Shown piece by piece: positions 25,937-35,282 of a stretch of DNA of 64,000 nt. How positions within the stretch are numbered: position 1 is the first letter of the stretch; each line of letters begins with the position of its first letter. The notes beneath the pieces were generated by a model. That model worked only from the letters and a program-made list of their open reading frames with translations, did no database searches and was not told where the DNA came from. The DNA is from Gammaproteobacteria bacterium (GTDB lineage Bacteria; Pseudomonadota; Gammaproteobacteria; Pseudomonadales; Alcanivoracaceae). The stretch is taken from positions 1-64,000 of the forward strand of contig JAGPVL010000038.1 in assembly GCA_018067045.1 (NCBI GenBank), written 5' to 3'. Both the position numbers and the translations under genes were made by a program.

Positions 25937-27226
25937 ATGAAATGTGAATATCTAGAATATAGTCGCCATGCGATTAAAGCGGAGGCACGCAGTTGCTGGG
26001 TTGGCGGCTGGCGTATCGATTACCTGCCGTTTGCTGATCCAGACAAAGCGCATTTACCGCCATTGTTGGTAGTGGGTGGCGCATTCCAGAATTTTACCTC
26101 GTATAAATATTGCGTTGAGCGCATCCATCAAGACTTTCCTGTCATTTTGGTCGACCTGCCGTCGCTGGGTAATAACGATCAGCTGGCGCCGGACCTGAGC
26201 ATGGAAGACTTGGCGGACTTGCTGCTTGGCTTTGTTGAGCAGATGGAGTTACCCAGTGTTCATTTGATGGGGCTGTCGCTTGGCTCCGCTATTGTCAGCA
26301 CATTTGCCTATAAGTATCCGCAGCGTACCGAGAAGCTTATTGTCGCGGGCATTCTGACGCGCCCAAGAAAGAGTTGGCGCATGCTGGTCGACGAGTCGGT
26401 GCGCGTACTCGATGAAGGCCGTATGGATGAGTTTAGCCAAGCGGTTGTGTTGTATTTGGTTAATTACAATCGTTTAAAGGAAACGCGCATTACGCCAACT
26501 GCGCGGCGCCTGTTCTATAAACAAATGAAAGCGCTGAATGACAATGAGCGTGAGCGCTACAAAATTAATGGTCGCCGCTTACTGTCGGTTGAAGGTGTGC
26601 TGGGTTACCCAGAATGCGAAACGTTGGTCACCACGGGTGAATTCGATAGCTTTACCTTGCCGTGGGAAAATGCCTCGTTTGCGAGTGGTTGTAAGAATTC
26701 GACCTTTGCGTTGATTGAAGGCGCCGATCATTTGCCACAATTGGAAAAGCGTGAACAATCCTTGGAGCTGTTTTCGTCGTTCCTGACCGGTAAGTCTCTT
26801 GTCGGCGTAAACGGCGTGCGTGTTTACCCGCGGGGCAGTTACGACAATTTAGAACGTCGCCGTAGCGAACGACTTGTGCCGTGTAATACGCGTGGGCGTA
26901 TGACAAGTGAATCGCGAGTTGGCGACCAGTTTCGTTTTGATCAGCAAGTTAAAGTGATTGATATCAACTTCTTCGGTTGTTTGTTGAAGTTAGAGCGCCC
27001 TGGCTTTTCGTTGTTAGATCATGCGCGAGACTGCACCTTGTACCTGAATTCTCCAGAACTGAAACTCGAATTGCTCGCATTTGATTATGATACGGCGGGT
27101 TATGTTCGTTGTTTGTTTAAGCATGGCAATATCGAGCAAGCAGAACGCTTTGGGGAGTTGTTGCGAGATGGCCGATTTTTTTTGCAACCTAAATCGGTAG
27201 ATCAGGTGCACACTATCTATAGCTAG
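25937..27226 (+). CDS. Alpha/beta hydrolase with C-terminal PilZ-like domain
   Basis: The 429-residue protein joins two modules. Residues 1-285 are an alpha/beta hydrolase with nucleophile elbow GLSLG (S114), acid D237 in GEFDSF and H265 in GADHLPQ. The strand and helix layout resembles RhlA-like HAA synthases. Residues 300-425 look like a PilZ domain: RRSER at 308-312 gives the RxxxR signature, and DINFFG at 342-347 gives D/NxSxxG with Asn for Ser. PilZ domains bind cyclic di-GMP, so enzyme activity may be under c-di-GMP control (inference). The ATG at 25937 follows GGAGGGCAGC. A gene for a GGDEF-EAL protein is elsewhere in the window. Confidence 0.8.
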   Translation: MKCEYLEYSRHAIKAEARSCWVGGWRIDYLPFADPDKAHLPPLLVVGGAFQNFTSYKYCVERIHQDFPVILVDLPSLGNNDQLAPDLSMEDLADLLLGFVEQMELPSVHLMGLSLGSAIVSTFAYKYPQRTEKLIVAGILTRPRKSWRMLVDESVRVLDEGRMDEFSQAVVLYLVNYNRLKETRITPTARRLFYKQMKALNDNERERYKINGRRLLSVEGVLGYPECETLVTTGEFDSFTLPWENASFASGCKNSTFALIEGADHLPQLEKREQSLELFSSFLTGKSLVGVNGVRVYPRGSYDNLERRRSERLVPCNTRGRMTSESRVGDQFRFDQQVKVIDINFFGCLLKLERPGFSLLDHARDCTLYLNSPELKLELLAFDYDTAGYVRCLFKHGNIEQAERFGELLRDGRFFLQPKSVDQVHTIYS

Positions 27227-27283
27227 GGAACCTCTGAGTAACGGCTTGCGCGCTTTGGTTTTATGGCTGATCCGCATGCAAGC

Positions 27284-27368
27284 CGCACAAAAAAGCCCTT
27301 ATTTTTTCACGTCACTATCGCTACATAAAAAGCGAGAAATGGCAGAAAAATAAGGGCTTTTTTGTGCG
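27284..27368. terminator. Bidirectional terminator with a perfect 23-bp inverted repeat
   Basis: The arms at 27284-27306 and 27346-27368 are exact reverse complements (CGCACAAAAAAGCCCTTATT... and its complement) around a 39-base loop that contains a second small hairpin (TCGCT/AGCGA, 27318-27335). An A-run and a T-run in the arms provide U-tracts in both directions. It lies between the converging ends of the hydrolase-PilZ gene and the methyltransferase gene. Confidence 0.75.
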
Positions 27369-27384
27369 TCTATGTTTTTCGCTA

Positions 27385-28251
27385 TTACCGAGAGCCGCCT
27401 GTGCGAGCTTCAATCACGCGAACAAATGGATTACCTCGCGTTCTCGGGATCTCGAGTTCGCTGTAATAGTTGACGGGATTGTGAATAGTCGCGCTATCAA
27501 ATCCGAGCGCTTCGAAATGCCGCTGCGCACTAAGGTCACTGTGGAAATGAAAGCTGACTTGGCTGCGTGACAGAGTGCCGAGCATGCCGCCGAGTATTTT
27601 CATAGTCCGATGCAGTGGGTGGTCATGAAACAGAGGGTAGTTGTCGGTTAAGTAAATTCCCGTGGGATACTGTTTGAGGGCTAACTGAAGGCGCTGCCAA
27701 AATTGATCGATGGTGCTGAGGGAGAAATAGTTCACGAGCCCTTCCGTGATGACCAGTACAGGCTTGCTACTGTCGAATCCCTTTTCCATGACCACTTCCA
27801 AAGCATCGCTGCTGCCGTCGGCAAAGATATTGAGCGGAACGACCTGATGTTGGGTGGAGAGCGTGTTTTCGTTGGTGAGCAGTCGATGTTTCTTCGCGGC
27901 CATGCCGGGCAGGTCTGCCTCGATATATTTTATGTGCGGAAATTTCTCACATAAGCGCGTACCGCGAGGAGACATGCCGCAAGCGATCTCAAGGATTTGC
28001 TCAACACCGTCTTCCTTGATGGCTTTCTCAACGAGGTGATCGATAATCAAATGGCGCTGCAATAAAAAGGTCTTGATGTCGCCGCCGGCTAATTGTTTGC
28101 CGATAAATTCGAAGGGCATCAAAGCGTGATAAAGCACGCTGCCAGCAGTGCTGTGGAAGGCGGGGGCAGACATGCCATTGGCATACCAGACGTGCCCTGT
28201 ATAAAGGGCGGTGAAACTAATGGATGAGGTGTCTGTAGGATCTTGATTCAT
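27385..28251 (-). CDS. Leucine carboxyl methyltransferase-like SAM methyltransferase
   Basis: The 288-residue protein looks like the PPM/LCMT branch of class I methyltransferases: motif I ILEIACGMSPRGTRLCEKF near residue 87, an acidic end of strand 2 in IKYIEADLPGM, and the VLVITEGLVNYFSLSTIDQFW segment with the Glu-Gly-Leu of this family. Bacterial relatives act on various carboxyl or hydroxyl groups, and the substrate here is unknown. It is transcribed toward the hydrolase-PilZ gene, with a shared terminator between them. Confidence 0.83.
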   Translation of the reverse strand: MNQDPTDTSSISFTALYTGHVWYANGMSAPAFHSTAGSVLYHALMPFEFIGKQLAGGDIKTFLLQRHLIIDHLVEKAIKEDGVEQILEIACGMSPRGTRLCEKFPHIKYIEADLPGMAAKKHRLLTNENTLSTQHQVVPLNIFADGSSDALEVVMEKGFDSSKPVLVITEGLVNYFSLSTIDQFWQRLQLALKQYPTGIYLTDNYPLFHDHPLHRTMKILGGMLGTLSRSQVSFHFHSDLSAQRHFEALGFDSATIHNPVNYYSELEIPRTRGNPFVRVIEARTGGSR

Positions 28252-28408
28252 AGCATAGTCTGCACTAGGGGTAATAAAAGAAGCAGGCTAGCAAAGTCGT
28301 TGGCCGCTCCCAGTGTCGGTTGGGTCAATCGTTCAGTAAATCATGGCGCTTTGGTTGCTTGCGAGCAATGGTTTGAGCAACGTTAAGCGTTTTATTGAGT
28401 TTTTCTTC

Positions 28409-28427
28409 GCCGTCGCAGAGCGACGGC
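28409..28427. other. Short stable hairpin in intergenic DNA
   Basis: An 8-bp perfect stem (GCCGTCGC / GCGACGGC) with an AGA loop lies 46 bases past the stop of the 301-aa membrane protein gene. There is no U-tract on the minus strand, so it is not a canonical terminator. It may be a Rho-pause or mRNA-end hairpin. Confidence 0.35.
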
Positions 28428-28473
28428 TGATCGGCGAGCGCGCTAGTTCTTCGGCTCTTACTACATGCATCCT

Positions 28474-29379
28474 TTACTCTTCACGAAGGTTCTCTTGTTC
28501 GCGCTCGCGTTCCTCGTAGGCTTGCGCTTCCGCTTCAGCCTGTTTCATTAGTTCGTTCAGATTGCGCATCGCGTCGCGCATTTTGGGGTCGTCCGTTTCG
28601 CTGAGCACAGACTCCAGAGCGGAATTTTCTGATGTGGCGGCGTTACTGAGATCCTGTACTGAGTTGAGTGCATTGATGAAGAGCATGGTGTAGAGCGCGA
28701 TCACGAGGATAAAGAGCGCGAGCCCGGCCATTCCCCACCGTTTCTGCACGCGATTAAAGTGCTCAATACTGTCCCAGCGTTTATTTTCCCAGGCTAATCG
28801 GCGACCGGCAAAGAGCAGCCAGATGGCGACGACGAAGCCGACAAAGGGGATGAGCGCGAGTAATGCAATATGGACGCTGTTAAAAAGCCCCCAAATCCAG
28901 TTGAAGAAGAATGCTCCCCAGCTCAGGCCGGAGGCTTCAGCGGGTAGAACAGCTTCTTTGCCGCTGCCGGAATCATTTACCGAGAGGGTATCGAGATTTG
29001 CGGCAGGGGCGTTGTAGGGCTCGTCGTGTGAGGATTCCGCTGGCTCCGATTCTGTGTTGATGGAGGCGGCGACGATTGTGTTGAAGTTCAGGCTGGCGGT
29101 GCTCGTTGTTACGGGATCGTCAGTGAAGGTGTCGCTTGGTGCAGGTACGCTTTCGAGGGGGGGATCAATGCGACACTCGATGCCGGCTTTTTGCAGTACA
29201 GCGAGGTACTTTTTTGCTTTCGCGGCATCAAGGTTCTTTTTTAGCGTCACTTGCTTGCCAGAAAAAAGCGCGTCTATTTTTGCTGTGTCGTCGATTTTAA
29301 ACAACGTGGAAAGATTCGCTTTGGCCTGTGAAAGATCAAAGCCGTCGATGAGATCCCCGAAAAATAGAATGTTGTGCAC
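28474..29379 (-). CDS. Membrane protein with conserved N-terminal domain, unknown
   Basis: The 301-residue protein has three parts. Residues 1-75 are a compact alpha/beta domain (ILFFGDLIDGFDLSQAKANL, LFSGKQVTLKKNLD), which I have seen fused to various bacterial membrane proteins. Residues 75-150 are a low-complexity, acidic linker. Residues 150-240 hold two or three membrane helices with SWGAFFFNWIWGLFN and RRLAWENKRWDSIEHF. The tail is a charged helix rich in Glu. Function is unknown. The start is GTG at 29379 behind GAGGGAGAAATACC. It is isolated from its neighbours by more than 200 bases on each side. Confidence 0.78.
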   Translation of the reverse strand: MHNILFFGDLIDGFDLSQAKANLSTLFKIDDTAKIDALFSGKQVTLKKNLDAAKAKKYLAVLQKAGIECRIDPPLESVPAPSDTFTDDPVTTSTASLNFNTIVAASINTESEPAESSHDEPYNAPAANLDTLSVNDSGSGKEAVLPAEASGLSWGAFFFNWIWGLFNSVHIALLALIPFVGFVVAIWLLFAGRRLAWENKRWDSIEHFNRVQKRWGMAGLALFILVIALYTMLFINALNSVQDLSNAATSENSALESVLSETDDPKMRDAMRNLNELMKQAEAEAQAYEEREREQENLREE

Positions 29380-29591
29380 GGTATTTCTCCCTCTTTACTG
29401 TCGCGTCCATATCCACATCGCTCACACCTAGGCCCGCTTTTAGGTCTGTCGTGTGTTGATTGTTATAGAGGTAAACATAGGCAGGGCTGAGCCGCTTAGC
29501 AAGTCTGCCGCCACATGTTCTGAATTTGAGTGGTTGCGCGCATAGGGCACGGGCGGGCGGCGGTGTCGCCAAGAGGAGTAGAAGGGAAGCG

Positions 29592-30593
29592 TCAGAGTTG
29601 TTCTAAAGACTCAGGCAGTGGGCTGCCAGCGAGGCGCAACACTAGTGCGGCAAGACCCTGCCATGGGCTGCCGCGGCGCATGCCTTTAATGCTTTGGTCA
29701 ATGTGTGCGGCGAGCGAGAGCGCTTGGCCTAGCGATGGCAGACCAAGTTTAAGTGCGTGGCGTTCTAAGGAGGCAACTTTTTGTGGTGGTAGGCGGACGT
29801 TTTGGCTGTTGCCAGTGACTAGCGCTTCCATCATTCGTGCTTCGCGGGTAAGGCTCCACAGAATAACCGGTGGCTCGGCGCCTTCTTCGCGTAGGCCATC
29901 GAGAATACGCAATGCACGAGTGCTATCCGTTAGGGCGTCGGTGAGGTCGAATACGGTGTAACGACTGGAATTGCCGACCGCTTCTTGAACATGCTTCGGT
30001 TCAATTTCAATGTCGGCATAGAGAAGCGCGAGTTTGTCGATTTCCTGGGCACAAGCCAGTAGGTTGCCTTCGCTGCGTTCGCTGAGCAGGGCGATGGCGT
30101 CGTCGGTGGCGCGCAAGTTTTGCTTCATTAATCGTTGGCTAATCCAGCCGGGCAAGCGAGGCGATTCGACTGGCCATATTTCGATTAAGACGCCTTCTTT
30201 GTCTACCGCAGTGACCCACTTGCTGCGCACATCTCGACGCCGGTCGAGTTTGCTTGACGAGATCAGTACTAGGACATCGGGGCTAGGGTTATCTAACAGC
30301 TTTTGCAGGATTTCGCTGCCGGTTTTATCGGGGCGCTTTTCGCCGAGACGAATTTCGATCAAGGTACGGCCGCCAAATAATCCCATGCTTTGTGAAGCAT
30401 TTAAGATGGCATGCCAGTCAATGCCGGTATCCGCACTAAATAGCTGCCGGTCGTCATAGCCTTGTTGCTGTGCGGCACGGCGAATGAGGTCGCAGCTTTC
30501 ACCCAGCTGAAAAGGTTCGTCGCCGGCAACTAACCATACTGGCGCTAATGGTTTGCTGAGAGTGCGTTCGAGCTGTTCTGGCTTTAACCGCAT
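29592..30593 (-). CDS. holA: DNA polymerase III subunit delta
   Basis: HolA is the AAA+ delta subunit of the clamp loader that opens the beta clamp. The 333 residues show the usual start MRLKPEQLERTLSKPLAPVWLVAGDEPF, the LIEIRLGEKRPDK strand and the helical C-terminal collar. Delta lacks a functional P-loop, as is normal. The ATG overlaps the lptE stop by one base (TAATG), giving lptE-holA coupling that is standard downstream of leuS. Confidence 0.94.
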   Translation of the reverse strand: MRLKPEQLERTLSKPLAPVWLVAGDEPFQLGESCDLIRRAAQQQGYDDRQLFSADTGIDWHAILNASQSMGLFGGRTLIEIRLGEKRPDKTGSEILQKLLDNPSPDVLVLISSSKLDRRRDVRSKWVTAVDKEGVLIEIWPVESPRLPGWISQRLMKQNLRATDDAIALLSERSEGNLLACAQEIDKLALLYADIEIEPKHVQEAVGNSSRYTVFDLTDALTDSTRALRILDGLREEGAEPPVILWSLTREARMMEALVTGNSQNVRLPPQKVASLERHALKLGLPSLGQALSLAAHIDQSIKGMRRGSPWQGLAALVLRLAGSPLPESLEQL

Positions 30594-31171
30594 TAGGGCT
30601 GAATCTCTAACGTGGGAGCCAGTTTGCTTAATGCGCGCATAATGCGTGCGACCATTTCTTTTCTCATGTCTTCACGGGCAAGAAAGTCTTCATCGCTGGC
30701 GCCGGTCGCATTGTCTGCGGACACTTGATAGCGGCGCGAGGTGCCAATTTTTTGTCGGAAGCTGAGTGCTTTGCCATCGAGATCGAACACCTGCCAATTA
30801 AAGCGCAGCGTTAATTCGATTTCGGCGGCGCGGCCGACTTTATCGACCGCCACGGTACGCGTGTCCCAGCGCAGTGCTGACATTAGGAGTACACGTGGTG
30901 AATCGTCGTGAACAACAACGCCGTCGTCTTCTAACGCCTGCTCTAGGCGATAAACGAAATCGGCGCTACCACCTTTGACGGTCATGCTATCGATAAGAAC
31001 GGTGTCCGCTTGACTACGTAACTGCCAGCCACAGGCCGTGGTACTAACGGCGAGCGCGAGTAACGTGCACAGCATCGTGGCCCGCCGCAATAGCTGCTTG
31101 CCTACGCGAAGGCGAGTGAGGCGATGTTGATGCACGTTTTTCTCTGCGTTCATATTTGGCTCAGCTTTCAT
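30593..31171 (-). CDS. lptE: LPS-assembly lipoprotein LptE
   Basis: LptE plugs the LptD barrel in the outer membrane and takes part in LPS delivery. The 192-residue frame has a lipobox at AVSTTACGWQLR, giving a mature lipoprotein that starts at Cys. The VLIDSMTVKGGSADFVYRL and QVSADNATGASDEDFLARED segments fit the family. The N-region before the hydrophobic core is long, so the true start may be residue 7 or 33. It lies between leuS and holA, its conserved place. Confidence 0.92.
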   Translation of the reverse strand: MKAEPNMNAEKNVHQHRLTRLRVGKQLLRRATMLCTLLALAVSTTACGWQLRSQADTVLIDSMTVKGGSADFVYRLEQALEDDGVVVHDDSPRVLLMSALRWDTRTVAVDKVGRAAEIELTLRFNWQVFDLDGKALSFRQKIGTSRRYQVSADNATGASDEDFLAREDMRKEMVARIMRALSKLAPTLEIQP

Positions 31172-31260
31172 GATGCGATGCGGTTTTGATTTTCTCGTCT
31201 ATTTATCACGCGTCATCGCGCGAATAGTCATCGTCTAGGCAGGTCCCCAGACAGGCCAGT

Positions 31261-33714
31261 TTAGTTGGCCACAATATTAACCAGCTTTCCGGGAATAACG
31301 ATCACTTTGCGAATCGTTACACCGTCGAGAAATTTGGCAATAGCAGGGGCGTTGACAGCAAGCTGTTCAAGCGCTGGCTTGTCCGCGTTAGCGGGCGCGT
31401 CAAGTTTTGCCCTGACCTTACCGTTTACCTGAACAACCAGTTGAATACTGTCTTTTACCAAGGCGTCCGCATCAAATGTCGGCCAGCGCGCATCGATAAC
31501 CGCTTCGCTGTGGCCAAGTGCGTGCCAAAGGCTGTGACTAATATGCGGCACGATAGGCGATAGCAACAGCACACAGGCTTCAAGCGCCTCTTTAACAACC
31601 GCGCGATCTTGACCGTTGCGAATTTCAAAACGACTAATGTCGTTACTGAGTTCCATAACGGCGGCAATGGCGGTGTTAAAGGTTAGACGGCGACTAATGT
31701 CATCGCTGACTTTTTGGATGGTTTCGTGTGTTTTGCGGCGTAAAGCTTTGCTGGTGTCGTCCAGCAGGGTGATGCCTAACGCGGGCACGTCATCGTCGTT
31801 CGCCAAATGCTCGGAGGTGAGGCGCCACAAGCGTTTAAGGAAGCGGTTTGCGCCTTCAACGCCAGAGTCGTTCCACTCAAGGGATTGTTCCGGCGGAGCG
31901 GCAAACATAATAAACAGACGCACAGTGTCCGCGCCGTACTGTTCGATCATGCTTTGTGGGTCGACGGTATTGCCTTTCGACTTGGACATTTTGGAGCCGT
32001 CTTTCAATACCATGCCCTGACAGAGCAGGCGCTTATAAGGCTCGTCACAATCCACTAAGCCGGCGTCGCGTAATAATTTGTGGAAAAAACGCGAGTAGAG
32101 CAGATGCAAAATAGCGTGCTCGATGCCGCCAATATATTGATCGACGGGGAGCCAATAGTTGGCTTTGCTTGGATCAAGCATGACGTCTTTGCTACCGGCA
32201 CTCGCGTAGCGCGCGTAGTACCAGCTCGATTCCATAAAGGTGTCGAACGTGTCGGTTTCGCGTAACGCAGGTTGGCCGTTAAATGTAGTCTTGGCCCATT
32301 CCGGGTCTGCTTTAATCGGCGACTGAATGCCGTCCATTTCGACGTCTTCAGGCAAGAGTACTGGCAGTTCGCTTTCGGCAACGGGTTGTAGTTCGCCATT
32401 TTCCAACTCGACCATTGGAATAGGGGAGCCCCAATAACGTTGCCGAGAGACGCCCCAATCGCGCAAGCGATAATTGACGCGTTTTTCGCCTTTGTTGTGT
32501 TCGCTTAAGTAGTTAGCAATCGCGTCGAACGCGTCGGCGGATGACAGCCCGGTAAAGTCTCCGGAGTCCATCAGCGTGCCGTGCTCGGTAAAGGCCTGTT
32601 CGCTAATATCAGCGCTGACGTTTTTGTCGGCGCTGGTGATGACTTGCTTAATAGCGAGGCCATATTTTTTTGCGAATTCGTAATCACGTTGATCATGTGC
32701 AGGCACGGCCATGACGGCGCCGGTGCCGTAGCCCATCAACACGAAGTTGGCGATCCAGACAGGTACTTGCTCGCCACTCACAGGATGCGTTGCAAAGGCG
32801 CCGGTAAAAATGCCTTTCTTTTCCATGGTCGCCATGTCGGCTTCGGCCGTTTTGGTGCGCAGGCATTCATTGACGAAATCAGCGACTTCATGGTTTGCGG
32901 CGGCCGCTTTTGCGGCAAGCGGATGCGCCGCGGCGACAGCCACATAGCTCACGCCCATGACGGTATCGGGACGAGTGGTGTACACACGTAATGCTTCACC
33001 GGAAGGCAAAGCAAAATCCATTTCCACGCCTTCGGAACGACCGATCCAGTTGCGCTGCATGGTTTTGACTTGCTCAGGCCATTCGTCGAGCTGGTCTAGA
33101 TCGTTGAGCAGTTCTTCGGCGTAATCGGTGATTTTAATAAACCACTGTGGGATTTCTTTTTGCTCAACGCGGCTATCGCAGCGCCAGCAGCAGCCATCAA
33201 TAACCTGTTCGTTAGCGAGCACGGTTTGGTCGGTGGGGCACCAGTTTACGGTGGATTTTTTCCGGTAGACCATGCCTTTTTCGTGCAGTTTGGTAAAAAA
33301 CCATTGTTCCCAGCGGTAGTATTCTGGCTGGCAGGTGGCGAACTCACGATCCCAGTCATAGCCGAAGCCGAGTAGCTTCAGTTGGCCTTTCATGTAGGCA
33401 ATATTTTCGTATGTCCACTTTGCTGGAGCGACGCTGTTTTTAATGGCCGCGTTTTCAGCTGGCAAGCCAAACGCATCCCAGCCCATCGGCTGCAGAACAT
33501 TTTTGCCCTGCATGCGTTGGTAACGGCTGATGACGTCGCCGAGCGTATAGTTGCGCACGTGGCCCATGTGCAGGCGACCGCTAGGGTAGGGAAACATCGA
33601 CAGGCAGTAGAATTTTTCCTGCGTCGGGTCTTCGCTCACCTTAAAAGTTTGTTGGTGGTCCCAGTATGTTTGGGCCTGTTGCTCTACTTGCTGGTGCTGG
33701 TACTGAATTTCCAT
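31261..33714 (-). CDS. leuS: Leucyl-tRNA synthetase
   Basis: Class I aminoacyl-tRNA synthetase for leucine. The 817-residue protein carries the HIGH motif as [15 protein letters not shown] near residue 50, an editing CP1 domain (about 220-415) with TTRPDTVMG, the KMSKS motif in [14 protein letters not shown] near residue 575, and the anticodon-binding and C-terminal domains. It is somewhat shorter than the Escherichia coli enzyme (860) but complete. It heads leuS-lptE-holA, and the 310-base upstream region should hold its promoter. Confidence 0.97.
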   Translation of the reverse strand: MEIQYQHQQVEQQAQTYWDHQQTFKVSEDPTQEKFYCLSMFPYPSGRLHMGHVRNYTLGDVISRYQRMQGKNVLQPMGWDAFGLPAENAAIKNSVAPAKWTYENIAYMKGQLKLLGFGYDWDREFATCQPEYYRWEQWFFTKLHEKGMVYRKKSTVNWCPTDQTVLANEQVIDGCCWRCDSRVEQKEIPQWFIKITDYAEELLNDLDQLDEWPEQVKTMQRNWIGRSEGVEMDFALPSGEALRVYTTRPDTVMGVSYVAVAAAHPLAAKAAAANHEVADFVNECLRTKTAEADMATMEKKGIFTGAFATHPVSGEQVPVWIANFVLMGYGTGAVMAVPAHDQRDYEFAKKYGLAIKQVITSADKNVSADISEQAFTEHGTLMDSGDFTGLSSADAFDAIANYLSEHNKGEKRVNYRLRDWGVSRQRYWGSPIPMVELENGELQPVAESELPVLLPEDVEMDGIQSPIKADPEWAKTTFNGQPALRETDTFDTFMESSWYYARYASAGSKDVMLDPSKANYWLPVDQYIGGIEHAILHLLYSRFFHKLLRDAGLVDCDEPYKRLLCQGMVLKDGSKMSKSKGNTVDPQSMIEQYGADTVRLFIMFAAPPEQSLEWNDSGVEGANRFLKRLWRLTSEHLANDDDVPALGITLLDDTSKALRRKTHETIQKVSDDISRRLTFNTAIAAVMELSNDISRFEIRNGQDRAVVKEALEACVLLLSPIVPHISHSLWHALGHSEAVIDARWPTFDADALVKDSIQLVVQVNGKVRAKLDAPANADKPALEQLAVNAPAIAKFLDGVTIRKVIVIPGKLVNIVAN

Positions 33715-34025
33715 GATCTGAATGCTGTGCCGTTGGCCGGAATCGAAGGGGCCTAGGATACATCAGGCTGGCGCTGGCAGACAGGGTGTCAGTGGAGAAG
33801 AGTGTGGTGGCTGGGTGCTCAGAATTAATGTTGTGAATGGTGGCTAATGATTGATGATGCGCCCAGGCCGATGAGGGATTGCGCAAGGGCTTGGGTGCCC
33901 TGTGTTGTTGCGGTATGTTATTGCTCTCTTAGGCGACAAATAATCATAACAATGAGCGCACTGGATTTGGGACGGAATGACAACAGGTTGGCGGCGCACA
34001 GGCTGGTGGCACAGGGCGCGCAAGC
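33715..34025. other. Divergent promoter region (leuS / ydcF-like gene)
   Basis: About 310 bases between divergently transcribed genes. I see no supported gene or U-tract terminator. A leucine-rich leader peptide, which could mark attenuation of leuS, is not apparent. The interval must contain promoters for both genes. Confidence 0.45.
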
Positions 34026-34643
34026 ATGAACGTTATGTGGCTTATGTTTGTCGCATTGGTGATTGGCAGTTTGCCCATTGTGGTGCGTGGTCTGTATCCG
34101 CCTTTGTTTTTTCGGCGTGGCACGGTGGTGCGGCCGCAAGTCGTGGTGGCGTTGGGTGCAGGCCATCGTTTGCGGAACGGCCGCTATGTCAGCGCCGTTT
34201 CTGGGCTGCGGCGCATGCAGTATGCGTTGCAGCATGCACGCGAACGACAGTTGCCGTTGTTACTTTGCGGTGGTCGGCAGCGCGGGCTGCCAGCAGATAC
34301 GGCCAGTGAGGCTGCGTTGCTGGCGGATGAGGTGCGTCAGCGCGCGCCACTGCAATCTGTTTGGCTGGAAGAAGAGAGTCAAAACACCTGGGAAAATGCC
34401 AAGTTTGCCGCGCAGTTGTTGCGTCAGCGTGGTGTGACTCGGGTGGCGCTGGTGACGGATCGGCCGCATATGTCGCGTGCACTGATGTGTTTTCATCAGC
34501 AGGGTTTGGAGGTGGAGCCCCTAGCGCTGGATCGATTGCCGAGTGCGAACTGGGTGCCTACCGCCGCGGCCTTGGCATTGATTCCTGAAATTTGGTACGA
34601 GTGGCTAGCGCTGATTTGGTATGCGCTGCGCTGGCATCGCTAG
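34026..34643 (+). CDS. YdcF/SanA/ElyC family protein (DUF218)
   Basis: The 205-residue protein has an N-terminal membrane helix (about residues 2-22) followed by a DUF218 domain: VVVALGAGHRLRNGRYVS, LPLLLCGGRQRG, EEESQNTWENAKFA and VTDRPHMSRALMCF. The ExxSxNTxEN signature is diagnostic of the family that includes ElyC and SanA, linked to envelope and peptidoglycan precursor homeostasis. A C-terminal hydrophobic segment could form a second anchor. It faces away from leuS. Confidence 0.88.
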   Translation: MNVMWLMFVALVIGSLPIVVRGLYPPLFFRRGTVVRPQVVVALGAGHRLRNGRYVSAVSGLRRMQYALQHARERQLPLLLCGGRQRGLPADTASEAALLADEVRQRAPLQSVWLEEESQNTWENAKFAAQLLRQRGVTRVALVTDRPHMSRALMCFHQQGLEVEPLALDRLPSANWVPTAAALALIPEIWYEWLALIWYALRWHR

Positions 34644-34729
34644 TGTAGAGAGCGTTTGCTGAGCGCACGTTTATGTTTTTGTAAGAGCGTGCAGGTGGGT
34701 GATGGGTTTGGGTTGTAATGGACCTCTGT

Positions 34730-34798
34730 TCGCTTGCAAGCAAGCTCCAACAACGTCAGGGCGGCTTATTGTTTTTGTGGGAGCTTGCGTGCAAGCGA
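34730..34798. repeat. Inverted pair of REP-like sequences
   Basis: Two copies of about 23 bases in opposite orientation (left TCGCTTGCAAGCAAGC... at 34730-34752, right TGTGGGAGCTTGCGTGCAAG... at 34776-34798) flank a 23-base spacer. Each matches the GTGGGAGCTTGCTTGCAAGC core of the tandem array at 52443-52920. A head-to-head REP pair after a gene is typical of Pseudomonas-like BIMEs. It lies between the ydcF-like gene and the end of the DUF442 gene. Confidence 0.75.
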
Positions 34799-34853
34799 TG
34801 GGCGCTGACCGATGACACGCCCCTTGGCCGAAACTCATCTCCTATATCCAGTA

Positions 34854-35282
34854 CTAGCCTTCTTTACGCTGCTGCAATCTTGGCATTAACCCGCTGATGT
34901 CGTAGCCGGCTGCCGCAGCGCTTGCGGCGATGTCGCTGAGATCATTTCCTTTTGCGTTACTGAGCGCCCATAGATGGGTACAGCGCGTGCCGGTACGGCA
35001 AAAGGCGAGTATCGGTGTCTCGCTGTCGGCTATGAGTGCGGCGAAGTCGTTAATATTTTCTTCACTAATTTGCCCCGATACGATTGGCTGGTGGATGTAG
35101 CTCATGCCAAGCGACAAAGCCAAATTTGCCATGCTGTCACTGCTGGGTTGATCGGCGCTTTCTTGGTCGGGCCGATTATTAATGATGCTTTTAAATCCAG
35201 CGGTGGCAGCGGCTTTTAAATCGTCGGGGCTCAGCTGGGCGGATACCGATAGGCTGTCACTTAAACGTTTAAAATCACTCAT
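34854..35282 (-). CDS. TIGR01244/DUF442 phosphatase-like sulfur transferase
   Basis: The 142-residue protein has the beta-lactamase-hydrolase-like phosphatase (DUF442) pattern: SVSAQLSPDDLKAAATAGFK, SIINNRPDQESADQP and the CX5R active site in AFCRTGTRCTHLWAL. Related domains are fused to persulfide dioxygenases or lie near sulfur-oxidation genes, but a sulfur role here is only by family. The ATG at 35282 follows GGAG and overlaps the end of lnt by 8 bases (ATGAGTGA), so the two genes are translationally coupled. Confidence 0.88.
   Translation of the reverse strand: MSDFKRLSDSLSVSAQLSPDDLKAAATAGFKSIINNRPDQESADQPSSDSMANLALSLGMSYIHQPIVSGQISEENINDFAALIADSETPILAFCRTGTRCTHLWALSNAKGNDLSDIAASAAAAGYDISGLMPRLQQRKEG

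Noticed and set aside
34063-34496. Overlapping frames on both strands across the YdcF-like gene
   Set aside because: The YdcF family motifs fix the +34026 frame. The others have no motifs.
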